DNA of 64,000 bases from Yinghuangia seranimata (GCF_029953285.1 NZ_JASAOI010000014.1:248001-312000), one strand, 5' to 3'. Positions 34,032-42,660 are shown, counted from the stretch's first letter. The notes: generated by a model from the sequence alone, not told the origin. Translations and numbers: made by a program.

Positions 34032-34406
34032 TCAGACCGCGAACTCGTCCAGCACTTCCTGGAGCGTGTCACGCACCCCGAGGATGTCGATCAGTCCGGT
34101 CATCCGCAGCGTCGCCCGCACGTGCCGGTCCGGCGCGGCGAGCCGCAGGCCTCCGCCGCACGCGTGCATCGCCTTGAACGCGTCGATCAGCACGCCGAGC
34201 CCCACCGAGTCGCAGAACGTCAGACCGGTCGCGTCGACCACCACGCGGCGGCAGCCTCCGTCGATCAGGTCGATCAGGGTCCGGTGCAGCAACGGCGCGT
34301 TGTGCAGGTCCAGTTCGCCATGCAGATGGACGACGGCGCACCCGCGCCAGATGGTCACCCCGGTGACGGGATGTTCCTGACCGAGCATGCCGAGCCGCGC
34401 GACCAT
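34032..34406 (-). CDS. STAS-domain anti-anti-sigma factor
   Basis: 124 aa from ATG 34406, which has GAAAGG 8 nt upstream; longer in-frame starts reach 34595 but lack family content. The STAS fold is visible: VTIWRGCAVVHLHGELDLHNAPLL, VVVDATGLTFCDSVGLGVLIDAFK (phosphoacceptor Ser67) and a C-terminal helix. It should bind an RsbW-type kinase anti-sigma factor when unphosphorylated. No kinase or sigma-B-type factor is adjacent, so the partner is elsewhere. Confidence 0.88.
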   Translation of the reverse strand: MVARLGMLGQEHPVTGVTIWRGCAVVHLHGELDLHNAPLLHRTLIDLIDGGCRRVVVDATGLTFCDSVGLGVLIDAFKAMHACGGGLRLAAPDRHVRATLRMTGLIDILGVRDTLQEVLDEFAV

Positions 34407-34647
34407 GGCCTCGACCTTTCCGTGGTCGGGACGGGAGTGGAACCTCACGGCGCCGTGTGCATTCTGCTGCATCCGGAGCGTCGGTGACAGCCCCACGACC
34501 ACGCGTCTTGCACCCGCCCGTGCGGATCGCGGGCGGCTTGCCGCATAGCAGCCGGTTTCGGGTGTTCGCCGTGCCTCGGACCGCCCGGATTCCACCCGGA
34601 ATCCACCCTCGCGCCCCGGGCCGTTCGGCGTCCCGTCGACCGGCCTT

Positions 34648-35874
34648 CTACAGGAACGTCTTGCCCTCGCCGCGGTACGTCGGCACCGTGCCGACGACCC
34701 GGTCGCCCTCGACCAGGTGCAGCGCGTCGAACCGCTCGCACAGCTCGCCCGCCTTCGCGTGCCGGAACCACACCCGGTCGCCGATCAGCAGGTCGTCCGC
34801 CGCCGCGCCGCGCAGCGGCGTCTGTACTTCGCCCGGGCCCTCCTGCGGGTCGTACGCCAGCCCGGCCGGCAGGTAGGGAGTCGGCAGCCGGTCCCGCCCC
34901 GCGGCGCCCGACGCCGGGTAGCCGCCGCCCAGCACCGACACCCAGCCCATCCCCGGCCGCCGCACCACCGGCAGCGCGAACAGCGCCGCGGGCCGCCCCG
35001 AGAACGACGTGTAGTCGTCGAACAGCCTCGGCTGGTACAGCCCGGAGCCCGCCGCGACCTCGGTCACGGACGGCTCGGCGACCGTGCGTTCGACGCTGCC
35101 GGTGCCGCCGCCGTTCACGAACTCCAGCTCGGCGACCTGCCGCACCGCGCGCACGATCTCGGCCCGCCGCGCGGCGAGTTCGGCGCCCGCGCGGGCCTGC
35201 ATGAAGCGGATGGCGCGGCCGTACAGCGCCCGCCCGGCCGGGGCGTCGCCCACGCCGGCGATCTGCGCCTCGTACGCCATGAGCCCGACGAGGTGGAACT
35301 GCGGGCGCTTGACGACCTGTTCGGCCACGTCGGCGACCTGGTCGGGAGTGTGCAGCGGCGACCGGTGCGCGCCGACCCGCACGCGCCCGCCGAACGGCTG
35401 CCACGAGCAGTCGATGTCCACGCACACGCGGATCCGCTCGGTGCCGTCGCCGCGGTGGCGGTCGATGAAGTCCAGCTGCGCGACGTCGTCGACCATGACG
35501 GTCACGCGCGCCGCCGCCACCGGGTCGGCGGCCAGCGCCGCGTACGCCGCGCGGTCGGTCGACGGGTAGGCCACCAGCACGTCCTCGCAGCCCTCGGCGG
35601 CCAGCCACAAGGCCTCGGGCAGCGTGAACGCCATCACGCCCGCGAAGCCGTCCGTCGCCAGCGCCTCGCGCAGCAGCGGCAGGCAGCGCACCGACTTGCT
35701 GGCGATCCGCACCGGTTTGCCGGCGGCCCGCCGCACCAGGTCGGCGGCGTTCGCGCGGAACGCCTCGACGTCGACGATCGCGAACGGCGCGTCCAAGTGC
35801 GCGGTCGCGCGGTCGTAGCGCGCACGGTCGTCGGACGGTCGGTGCGTGCTGCGGGGGGCGGTGATGCTGGCCAT
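34648..35874 (-). CDS. PLP-dependent fold-III enzyme (amino-acid deaminase / alanine-racemase-like)
   Basis: 408 aa from ATG 35874 (MASITAPRSTH). A PLP-binding TIM barrel: the lysine that holds the cofactor is K60 in VRIASKSVR, with VDIDCSWQPFGGRVRVG and EFVNGGGTGSVERT on later strands, and a C-terminal beta domain (DDLLIGDRVWFRHAKAGEL). It resembles the D-threonine aldolase / cryptic D-serine deaminase-like group rather than housekeeping alanine racemase. The substrate is likely a D-amino acid. It is divergent from the fused carboxyltransferase. Confidence 0.82.
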   Translation of the reverse strand: MASITAPRSTHRPSDDRARYDRATAHLDAPFAIVDVEAFRANAADLVRRAAGKPVRIASKSVRCLPLLREALATDGFAGVMAFTLPEALWLAAEGCEDVLVAYPSTDRAAYAALAADPVAAARVTVMVDDVAQLDFIDRHRGDGTERIRVCVDIDCSWQPFGGRVRVGAHRSPLHTPDQVADVAEQVVKRPQFHLVGLMAYEAQIAGVGDAPAGRALYGRAIRFMQARAGAELAARRAEIVRAVRQVAELEFVNGGGTGSVERTVAEPSVTEVAAGSGLYQPRLFDDYTSFSGRPAALFALPVVRRPGMGWVSVLGGGYPASGAAGRDRLPTPYLPAGLAYDPQEGPGEVQTPLRGAAADDLLIGDRVWFRHAKAGELCERFDALHLVEGDRVVGTVPTYRGEGKTFL

Positions 35875-36049
35875 GCGCGCAGCCTGCCAGATCCGGTTAC
35901 CAAGCGGTAGGTCGGACGGGCGGTGATCCACGACGGCGGATGTCCGCACACAGGGGCGGCCCGGCGGCGTTTCCGTGGACAGCGGGGTCCGCGCGGGCCC
36001 GGCGCATGGCATCGTTCACATGATCGACACCGGCCCGGGAGGCAAGCCG

Positions 36050-37744
36050 ATGCACGTCCCCGCCCTCGACCTCATCGACCGTGTCCTCGACCCGGGCAGT
36101 TTCACGCGCTGGGACGACGACCCGCTGCCCGAGCCGCGCGCCGTCGACCCCGGCTACGCCGCCGAACTGCGGGCCGCGCGCGAGCGCACCGGCCTGGACG
36201 AGGCGCTGGTCACCGGCGAGGGCCGGATCCACGGCCGGAGGGTCGCGGTCGTCGCGTGCGAGTTCGGGTTCCTTGCCGGCTCGATCGGCGTCGCGGCGGC
36301 CGAGCGGCTCGTGCGGGCGATCGAGCGTGCGAGTGCCGAGCGCCTGCCGCTGGTCGCCTCCCCGACCTCCGGCGGCACGCGCATGCAGGAGGGCACCGTG
36401 GCCTTCCTGCAGATGGTCAAGATCTCCGCGGCGGTGGCCGCGCACAAGGCCGCTGGGCTCCCGTACCTCGTCTACCTGCGGCACCCCACGACCGGCGGCG
36501 TGTTCGCCTCGTGGGGCTCACTCGGCCACGTCACGGCGGCCCAGCCCGGCGCGCTGATCGGCTTCCTCGGCCCGCGCGTCTTCGAGGCCCTGAACGGCGA
36601 ACCGTTCCCGGCGGGCGTGCAGGTCGCGGAGAACCTGTACGAGCACGGGCTGATCGACGCCGTGGTCCCGCCGGAACGGCTGCGGGACGTGGCGGTGAAG
36701 GTGCTGGACGTGCTGGGGGACGGCCTGAACGGGGAGCCGCAGCCTGACGGGCCTGCCGCGCCGACTGCCGAGTCGGGGTGGGCGAGCGCGAGTGCCGCGG
36801 CGGGAGGTTCGCCCGCGACTGCGGCATCGGGGGGCAGGGCCTCAGGCTCGCCGGCGGTCTTGGATCGCGGGGTGCCTGGTGGTGCGGGTGGTGCGGGCGG
36901 CGAGGACGGAGGGTCAGCGGTCGGTGGGACTGCCGCACACGTCGACGCGGCCGCCTCGTCCGCGTGGGACAGCGTTCGACGGTCCCGCGATCCGCGCAGG
37001 CCCGGGCTGCGTGCGCTGTTGCGCTACGGGGCGCGGGACGTCACACCGCTGCGCGGCACCGGGGAGGGGGAGAGCGAGCCGTCCCTGCGCCTGGCGCTCG
37101 CGCGTGTCGGTTCTCCCGGCGGCGCGGGCGCGCCCTGTGTCGTGCTCGGACACGACCGTACGCGGCAGAGCGAGTACGGCCCCTTCGGCCCCGCCGGGCT
37201 CCGGCAGGCCCGACGCGGGATGCGGCTGGCCGCCGAACTCGGGCTGCCGCTGGTGACGGTGGTCGACACCGCCGGTGCGGCGCTCTCGGCCGACGCCGAA
37301 CAGGGCGGCCTGGCCGGGGAGATCGCCCGGTGCCTGGCCGAACTCGTCATGCTGCCCGCGCCCACGGTGTGCCTGCTGCTCGGCGAGGGGGCCGGCGGCG
37401 GGGCGCTCGCCCTCCTGCCCGCCGACCGGGTGTTGTGCGCCGAACACGGCTGGCTGTCACCGCTGCCGCCCGAGGGCGCGTCCGCGATCCTGTTCCGCAC
37501 GACCACGCGCGCCGCCGAGATCGCCGAACGCCAGGGCATCCGCTCGGCGGACCTCACGGCCAACGGCGTCGTCGACCGGATCATCCCCGAACTCCCCGAC
37601 GCCGCAGCGGAACCCGAGCCGTTCATCCACCGCGTCGCGGACGCCCTCGCCGACGAACTGACCGCCCTGCGAGGCCTCGACGCCACCACGCGGATCGCGG
37701 GGCGCCTGGCCCGCTACCGCACGCTCGGCCTGCCCCAGGCCTGA
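36050..37744 (+). CDS. Fused acetyl-CoA carboxylase carboxyltransferase (beta-alpha)
   Basis: 564 aa from ATG 36050, which has GGGAGG 7-8 nt upstream; ATG 36020 is a weaker option. The N-terminal half (about 1-235) matches the AccD beta fold (FEFGFLAGSIG-like ACEFGFLAGSIGVAAAERL, SGGTRMQEGTVAFLQM, HPTTGGVFAS). The C-terminal half (about 330-560) matches AccA (GHDRT, PLVTVVDTAGA, EGAGGGALAL, ILFRTTTRAAE). Between them lies a Gly/Ala/Ser-rich low-complexity linker of about 90 residues. The N-terminal zinc ribbon of bacterial AccD is missing. It should transfer CO2 from carboxybiotin to an acyl-CoA. No biotin carboxylase or carrier gene is nearby. Confidence 0.85.
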   Translation: MHVPALDLIDRVLDPGSFTRWDDDPLPEPRAVDPGYAAELRAARERTGLDEALVTGEGRIHGRRVAVVACEFGFLAGSIGVAAAERLVRAIERASAERLPLVASPTSGGTRMQEGTVAFLQMVKISAAVAAHKAAGLPYLVYLRHPTTGGVFASWGSLGHVTAAQPGALIGFLGPRVFEALNGEPFPAGVQVAENLYEHGLIDAVVPPERLRDVAVKVLDVLGDGLNGEPQPDGPAAPTAESGWASASAAAGGSPATAASGGRASGSPAVLDRGVPGGAGGAGGEDGGSAVGGTAAHVDAAASSAWDSVRRSRDPRRPGLRALLRYGARDVTPLRGTGEGESEPSLRLALARVGSPGGAGAPCVVLGHDRTRQSEYGPFGPAGLRQARRGMRLAAELGLPLVTVVDTAGAALSADAEQGGLAGEIARCLAELVMLPAPTVCLLLGEGAGGGALALLPADRVLCAEHGWLSPLPPEGASAILFRTTTRAAEIAERQGIRSADLTANGVVDRIIPELPDAAAEPEPFIHRVADALADELTALRGLDATTRIAGRLARYRTLGLPQA

Positions 37745-37995
37745 CCCGTCTCACTCTTAAGGGTGACTTGCTGCCGATCTTGGGACGGCAACTGTCGTGG
37801 TGCCTAGCCTGATTCACGTTCGGGAACACGGGCCCCACAGGCCCCGCCCGCGCCGAGGTGGCGGCCGACGACACTTGATCGCGACTGTCGTTCGCCCCTG
37901 CCGGACGCGTCCCCGAACGGGATGCCGCACGCGGCCCAGTGGTCAAGCCCGTGCGGCATCCCGAGCGGAATCCCCACGCGGCCCGAGGCGGAATG

Positions 37996-38418
37996 TCAGG
38001 CGCCCTGCAGTTTCCGCGTCCTCTTCGGCTTGCGGTCCGCGGCGCTGGCGAGCTGGCTGATGCGCTGGTGGGACAGGTCGAGGATGTCGCCGGCGTCGCG
38101 TTGGCTCATGCCGGTGTGCAGCAGGGCGGCGACCGCGTCGGTGAGCGCCTCCCCCTCGTCGCGTGCCGCCTGGCGGGCCGCTTCGCGGGCGGTGCGCAGC
38201 TGCTTGAGCTCGGCGCTGGTGCCCTCGATGACGAGGTCGACGTTCACTGTGTCGACGGGGACGTCCAGGACGGCCGCGATGGCGTCGGCGGCCATCCTAC
38301 GGGCTTCGCGCACGGTGCGGCCCTGGGTGTGGATGCCGCCGGCGACGTCGTCGATGCTGACGGCCCACCAGTCGCCTGAGCGTTCCGCGCGAGCGGTGTA
38401 GGTCGTCGGTACGGTCAT
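37996..38418 (-). CDS. hicB: HicB-like antitoxin with C-terminal helix-turn-helix
   Basis: 140 aa, ATG at 38418. The N-terminal HicB fold (TARAERSGDWWAVSIDDVAGGIHTQGRTVREARRMAADAI) is followed by a linker helix and an HTH (MSQRDAGDILDLSHQRISQL), expected to bind its own operator. It neutralises the HicA mRNA interferase encoded immediately upstream; the two genes overlap (ATGA). The 37745-37995 stretch downstream holds nothing recognisable. Confidence 0.85.
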   Translation of the reverse strand: MTVPTTYTARAERSGDWWAVSIDDVAGGIHTQGRTVREARRMAADAIAAVLDVPVDTVNVDLVIEGTSAELKQLRTAREAARQAARDEGEALTDAVAALLHTGMSQRDAGDILDLSHQRISQLASAADRKPKRTRKLQGA

Positions 38419-38588
38419 GCGTTCCTCGCCTTCTTCAGGATCGACGCTGCCGTGAGCTCGTTGATCTCGCGGTGCCGCGGCACCGCGAGGAGTGAGCCCC
38501 GCAGTTCGTAGATGTCGTGGCCGCCTCCTGGGCGGACGAACACCGCGCCCATCGCCCTGAGCTGCCGCACCAGGTCGGTTCTCTTCAC
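38415..38588 (-). CDS. hicA: HicA-type mRNA interferase toxin
   Basis: 57 aa, GTG at 38588. The HicA signature is present: RTDLVRQLRAMG, the RNA-binding/catalytic GGGHDIYEL (His24) and VPRHREINELTAASILKKA. It should cleave mRNA during stress until bound by HicB. It is short, as is the family. The TGA overlaps the hicB ATG, giving toxin-first order, and a palindromic operator lies directly upstream. Confidence 0.85.
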   Translation of the reverse strand: MKRTDLVRQLRAMGAVFVRPGGGHDIYELRGSLLAVPRHREINELTAASILKKARNA

Positions 38589-38605
38589 GTGCCGAAGGCT
38601 AGGTC

Positions 38606-38635
38606 GCTAGACATATGCCCTCTAGCGATACTAGA
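38606..38635 (-). promoter_or_regulatory. Probable HicAB operator/promoter
   Basis: Two overlapping inverted repeats: TCTAG-CGATA-CTAGA (38621-38635) and GCTAGA...TCTAGC (38606-38626). On the minus strand TTGTCT and TATGTC are 17 nt apart across this block, a plausible -35/-10 pair. CTAG is rare in such GC-rich DNA, so four in 30 bp is notable. Confidence 0.6.
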
Positions 38636-38699
38636 CAACCTCGCCCGAACGGGTGAGGTGCCTCAGGTGTGCGGGCTCAGTCCGTGTGTTGCGAGCCGT

Positions 38700-38705
38700 T
38701 AGGGT
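38700..38705 (+). promoter_or_regulatory. Candidate -10 box TAGGGT
   Basis: TAGGGT plus 6 nt leads directly to GTG 38712, again without a Shine-Dalgarno. Confidence 0.4.
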
Positions 38706-38711
38706 CGAGGC

Positions 38712-39452
38712 GTGGACTTCACCGGCAAGAGCATCCCCGACCCCGGCTTCTCAGGCGACGACGGCACCGCCGACCCCGCGCTCGCCGCGGCGCTGGCGGC
38801 CGACGCGTCGCCGGCCGACGTGCTGAAGCCCCTCGCGGGCGCGCGTCTGCTGGTGCCGGTCGTGGCGATCCTCGGCGAGCTGGAGGAGACCGCCCCCGGT
38901 GAGCTCAAGCGCGAGAAGTCCAGTGACATGGCGGTGCCGACGATCGTCGGGGCGTCCGGGCGCCGCGCGCTGCCGGCGTTCACGTCGACCGAGGCGCTCG
39001 CGCGCTGGCGGCCGGACGCGCGCCCGGTTCCGGTGGACGCGCGGCGGGCTGCGCTCGCGACGTACTCGGAGAACGCCGACACGCTGCTGCTGGACGTGGC
39101 CGGCCCGCACCCGTACGAGGTCACGGGCCCCGCGCTGCGCGCCCTCGCCGAAGGGCGCGACCTGGTCGTGCCGCACCTCGACCCGCAGGTCGCGGACGCG
39201 GTGCGCGGCGCCGTCGCCGCCGAGCCGGTGATCGACGCGGCCTACCTGGCCGAGGCCGAGGCCGCCGACGTGCGCCTGACGCTCGTCTCCGGTGCCCCGC
39301 CGCAGGACGTCACGGCCGCCGCGCAGCGGATCGCCGGGCGCCTCGCCGAGGCCGACGTCCTGCGCGGACGCCTGACGCGCGGCCTGGACCTGGCCCTGCT
39401 GCCGCCGGGCGCCCCCGCGCCGGGCGAGCCGCTGTACACGCGAGGCGGCTGA
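38712..39452 (+). CDS. SseB-family protein
   Basis: 246 aa, GTG at 38712, leaderless. The N-terminal SseB fold is seen as LVPVVAILGELEE...KSSDMAVPTIVGASGRRALPAFTSTEALARWRPDARPVPVDARR. The C-terminal half (about 150-240) is a separate Ala/Leu-rich alpha/beta segment. SseB-like proteins are common in actinobacteria near infC, but their role is not established. The N-terminal MDFTGKSIPDPGFSGDDG motif is well kept in streptomycete homologues (recollection). Confidence 0.8.
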   Translation: MDFTGKSIPDPGFSGDDGTADPALAAALAADASPADVLKPLAGARLLVPVVAILGELEETAPGELKREKSSDMAVPTIVGASGRRALPAFTSTEALARWRPDARPVPVDARRAALATYSENADTLLLDVAGPHPYEVTGPALRALAEGRDLVVPHLDPQVADAVRGAVAAEPVIDAAYLAEAEAADVRLTLVSGAPPQDVTAAAQRIAGRLAEADVLRGRLTRGLDLALLPPGAPAPGEPLYTRGG

Positions 39453-39494
39453 GGGGTCGGTAGGCGGCCCGCGTCCGCCAGGCGGGCGAGCCGG

Positions 39495-40136
39495 TCAGCC
39501 GTCGCTCGCGTCGACCGTGCCGACGGACGGCTCGCTCATCTTCCGCCCCAGCGCGTCGAACGCGAACCACAGCTCCTCGTGCCAGACCCCGTGCTCGGCC
39601 AGCTCCGGCGGCACGTGCAGGGTCCCGTACTGCGTCTGGCGGTCGGGGACCACGGTCACGGTGAAGGTCTCCACCGCGTCCGGGCCGCCCGGCGCCGGGG
39701 TGAGGACGCGGAACTCCCACGTCTCCACCCGCGCCGCCTGCATGGCGGGCTTGACGAGCCGCAGCGTGTAGCGGGGGTGCGGGTGGCGGCTCCGGGTACG
39801 GGCGCGCACTGCCACCGGATGGCGCACGAGTTCGATCCGGATGCGGTCGATCGTCCGCCACGGCGCCTCGGGCCGGTGCCGGCCGAGGCTGTCGGCGGCC
39901 AGGTCCCGGCGCAGGTCGGCGTACTGGGGCGCGATCGCCGCGAGTCCGTCGAAGGCATGCGCGATGTCGCTGTAGTCGCACCACCGCACGGTGTCCTCCC
40001 AGGCGGCGATGCGCTCGCGCACCCACGGCTTGAGCACCGCGTCGAGCGCGGCATCGAGCCGCACCGAGCGCTCCAGCCAGTCGACGGTGAGCAGCGCCCC
40101 GTCATACGCCTTGCGGAAGTCCTCCAGCAGCCCCAT
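39495..40136 (-). CDS. Hypothetical protein
   Basis: 213 aa, AAGGGGG before the ATG at 40136. I do not recognise it. The N-terminus (about 1-60) is helical (LLEDFRKAYDGALLTVDWLERSV). The C-terminal half has alternating hydrophobic strands with WEFRVLTP and VVPDRQTQYGTLHVPPELAEHGVWHEELWFAFDALG. No signal peptide, membrane helix or metal motif is visible. Codon bias supports it as a real gene. Confidence 0.7.
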   Translation of the reverse strand: MGLLEDFRKAYDGALLTVDWLERSVRLDAALDAVLKPWVRERIAAWEDTVRWCDYSDIAHAFDGLAAIAPQYADLRRDLAADSLGRHRPEAPWRTIDRIRIELVRHPVAVRARTRSRHPHPRYTLRLVKPAMQAARVETWEFRVLTPAPGGPDAVETFTVTVVPDRQTQYGTLHVPPELAEHGVWHEELWFAFDALGRKMSEPSVGTVDASDG

Positions 40137-40220
40137 CGCGTCCCCCTTACGCCCGTGTGCCGCCGACGGTACGCGAGCGGCCCGCCCCCGGTTCGGAGAC
40201 GGGCCGCGGCGATGTCGGTG

Positions 40221-40619
40221 TCAGGCGTAGACCGGCCCCGTGAACTTCTCGCCCGGGCCCTTGCCCGGCTCGTCCGGGTAGAGGGACGCCTCGCGGAAGG
40301 CGAGCTGCAGCGTCTTGAGCCCGTCGCGCAGCGGCGCGGCGTGCTGCGAGCCCAGCTCGGGGGCGCCCGCCGTGACCAGGCCGGCCAGCGCGGTGATGAG
40401 CTTGCGCGCCTCGTCGAGGTCCTTGTGGGCCTCGCCGTCCTCGGCGAGGCCGAGCTTGATCGCGGAGGCGCTCATGAGGTGCACGGCGAGCGTGGTGATG
40501 ACCTCCATCGCCGACACGTCGGCGAGGTCGCGGGTCATCGTGTCCACGGTGTCCACGGTGTCCACGGCGTCGAGGTCGGCGTCGACGCCGGCGGGCTGAG
40601 GGGTTGCGCTGTCGGTCAT
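40221..40619 (-). CDS. DUF1844 family protein
   Basis: 132 aa from ATG 40619 ([11 protein letters not shown]). The DUF1844 core is [19 protein letters not shown]...[18 protein letters not shown]. It contains a threefold in-frame VDT repeat (9-bp tandem, about 40537-40566). It is found divergent from infC across actinobacteria; the function is unknown. Confidence 0.85.
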   Translation of the reverse strand: MTDSATPQPAGVDADLDAVDTVDTVDTMTRDLADVSAMEVITTLAVHLMSASAIKLGLAEDGEAHKDLDEARKLITALAGLVTAGAPELGSQHAAPLRDGLKTLQLAFREASLYPDEPGKGPGEKFTGPVYA

Positions 40620-41047
40620 GGGACCAGTCTCCGCCATGCCGGGCCCCGGCCGACGCGCGGCCCCGGACCCGCTACACTCGCCGCAGCGCCACCACCGCCC
40701 GGTGTCCGGTTCATCCTGCCGGGTGGTATTGTGGTGCGTCGACCGGTCGGGCACCCCGTGTGTCCGACGCGCAAGCGGAGGCTCCGTTCTCCCACCCGAT
40801 CGACCTCACGGCCGACGGGTTCCGGTCCGGTAGCAGCGGTTCACCTCGCGGTGGGCCGGAGTGGCTTCTTCCTCCGGGAAGAGGCGCGTGTTCACCGGTG
40901 TTATGGAGCCTCGCATGCGTCCCATGCGGGGCTTTTTCGCGTGTCGGGCCTGGTGCCCGGCGGCGAGGAGATCCGCTCCGGTCGACGGCGAGGAGTACGT
41001 GGCCGCGGGACGGAACCGCCGACCACTTCAGGAATCGAGGAGGCCCC
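40620..41047 (+). promoter_or_regulatory. infC leader region with putative attenuation control
   Basis: A 428-bp gap with a -10-like TACACT (40673-40678) and then a long leader. Three alternative pairings are visible. TCTTCC/GGAAGA forms an early hairpin (about 40867-40883). GAGGC (40881-40885) can pair with GCCTC (40908-40912) as an antiterminator. AGCCTCGCATG (40907-40917) with its partner at 40923-40933 forms the terminator. The overlaps make them mutually exclusive. A GTG at 40861 opens a possible leader frame across the hairpins. This suggests control of infC-rpmI-rplT by IF3, L20 or translation of the leader; which is unknown. Confidence 0.6.
40907..40937 (+). terminator. Intrinsic terminator (attenuator) upstream of infC
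   Basis: An 11-bp stem with one G-U pair, loop CGTCC, followed by TTTTT (40933-40937). U-tailed terminators are uncommon in this genome, and this one lies inside the leader rather than after a gene. Confidence 0.75.
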
Positions 41048-41764
41048 ATCAGCGCCGAGCCCCGCATCAACGACCGGATTCGCGTCCCCGAGGTGCGACT
41101 CGTCGGTCCCAGCGGCGAGCAGGTCGGCATCGTGCCGCTTGCCAAGGCCCTGGAGCTCGCTCAGGAGTACGACCTCGACCTGGTCGAGGTCGCGGCCAAC
41201 GCCCGGCCGCCCGTGTGCAAGCTCATGGACTACGGCAAGTTCAAGTACGAGTCCGCCATGAAGGCCCGTGAAGCGCGCAAGAACCAGGCGCACACGGTCA
41301 TCAAGGAGATGAAGCTCCGGCCGAAGATCGACCCGCACGACTACGAGACCAAGAAGGGTCACGTCGAGCGGTTCCTGAAGCAGGGCGACAAGGTCAAGAT
41401 CACGATCATGTTCCGTGGTCGCGAGCAGTCCCGCCCCGAGCTGGGGTACCGACTGCTGACGCGTCTGTCGGAGGACGTCAAGGAGCTCGGCTTCGTCGAG
41501 TCGAGCCCCAAGCAGGACGGCCGCAACATGATCATGGTCCTCGGTCCGCACAAGAAGAAGACCGAGGCCATGGCCGAGGCCCGCGAGGCCGCCGCCGCCC
41601 GCAAGGAGGCCCGTCGGGGCGAGGAGCACTCCGCGCCCGAGGGTGAGGCCGAGGTCGAGACCGCCGAGGTCGCGCCCGAGGCCGAAGCCCAGGTCGAGGC
41701 CGCTGCGACGGAGGCTCCCGCGGAGGACGTCGCCGCCCCCGCGACCGCGGCGGACGAGGCCTGA
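41048..41764 (+). CDS. infC: Translation initiation factor IF-3 (AUC start)
   Basis: 238 aa starting at the ATC at 41048. GAGGAGG (41037-41043) lies just upstream, and homologues begin [19 protein letters not shown], matching this codon. No ATG or GTG fits. IF-3 needs a rare start codon so that it can repress its own translation by rejecting non-AUG starts. The N-domain is about 1-75 and the C-domain about 80-170 ([39 protein letters not shown] is standard). A Glu/Ala-rich tail of about 55 residues is extra, as in related actinobacteria. It is the first gene of infC-rpmI-rplT. Confidence 0.95.
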   Translation: MSAEPRINDRIRVPEVRLVGPSGEQVGIVPLAKALELAQEYDLDLVEVAANARPPVCKLMDYGKFKYESAMKAREARKNQAHTVIKEMKLRPKIDPHDYETKKGHVERFLKQGDKVKITIMFRGREQSRPELGYRLLTRLSEDVKELGFVESSPKQDGRNMIMVLGPHKKKTEAMAEAREAAAARKEARRGEEHSAPEGEAEVETAEVAPEAEAQVEAAATEAPAEDVAAPATAADEA

Positions 41765-41862
41765 GCCTCGCACCGTCCCGCGACCAGTAGTTCCACACAC
41801 ATCTGTGCCTGCCTGACGCGCGCCGTCGGGCAGGCACGGCACGACGAGGAGACAGCGGCGAC

Positions 41863-42057
41863 ATGCCGAAGAACAAGACGCACTCTGGTGCCAGCAAGCG
41901 CTTCAAGATCACCGGCTCCGGCAAGGTGCTCCGTCAGCGCGCCGGTCGCCGCCACCTGCTCGAGCACAAGCCCTCGACGCTGACCCGTCGCCTCGCGGGC
42001 ACGGTCGAGGCCGCCCCGGCCGACGCCAAGAAGATCAAGAAGCTGCTCGGCAAGTGA
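41863..42057 (+). CDS. rpmI: Ribosomal protein bL35
   Basis: 64 aa, GAGGAG upstream. The full-length L35 pattern [21 protein letters not shown]...RRHLLEHK is present. It is a large-subunit protein assembled early, and lies between infC and rplT as usual. Confidence 0.97.
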   Translation: MPKNKTHSGASKRFKITGSGKVLRQRAGRRHLLEHKPSTLTRRLAGTVEAAPADAKKIKKLLGK

Positions 42058-42176
42058 GCCACGTGCGCCTGACCTCGCCCGCCTGAAACGGCGTGGCGGA
42101 GGCGGCGGGCGCCGGTCCCAGTCGTACCCCGGGTCGGGGTCACCACGCCCCGGTCTGAAGTCAAGGAGTTCATCAA

Positions 42177-42563
42177 GTGGCACGCGTCAAGCGGTCGGTC
42201 AACGCCCAGAAGAAGCGCCGCGCAATCCTCGAGCAGGCGAGCGGCTACCGCGGTCAGCGCTCGCGCCTGTACCGCAAGGCCAAGGAGCAGGTCACCCACT
42301 CCCTGGTCTACAACTACAACGACCGCAAGAAGCGCAAGGGCGACTTCCGTCAGCTGTGGATCCAGCGCATCAACGCCGCTGCCCGCCTGAACGGCATCAC
42401 CTACAACCGCTTCATCCAGGGTCTGAAGGCCGCCAGCATCGAGATCGACCGCAAGATGCTCGCCGAGCTCGCGGTCAACGACCCGACCGCGTTCGCCGCG
42501 CTGGTCGAGGCGGCCCAGAAGGCTCTTCCCGCGGACGTGAACGCGCCGAAGGAAGCCGCCTGA
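42177..42563 (+). CDS. rplT: Ribosomal protein bL20
   Basis: 128 aa, GTG start with AAGGAG upstream. [18 protein letters not shown] and the RNA-binding [17 protein letters not shown] are standard. L20 is essential for early 50S assembly and in other bacteria represses this operon, which bears on the infC leader. The length is normal. Confidence 0.97.
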   Translation: MARVKRSVNAQKKRRAILEQASGYRGQRSRLYRKAKEQVTHSLVYNYNDRKKRKGDFRQLWIQRINAAARLNGITYNRFIQGLKAASIEIDRKMLAELAVNDPTAFAALVEAAQKALPADVNAPKEAA

Positions 42564-42590
42564 TCTCCGGCTGAACCCGCAAGGCAGCCC

Positions 42591-42660
42591 GATGGGTCCC
42601 CGCGTAGGACGCCCCGCCCCGGTACCTCGGTACCGGCGGCGGCGCCCGCGGGGGCCCATC
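42591..42660 (+). terminator. Large hairpin after rplT
   Basis: A 14-bp outer stem (GATGGGTCCCCGCG at 42591-42604 with 42647-42660) encloses the perfect inner palindrome CCGGTACC/GGTACCGG (about 42619-42636). It probably ends the infC operon. Confidence 0.7.
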
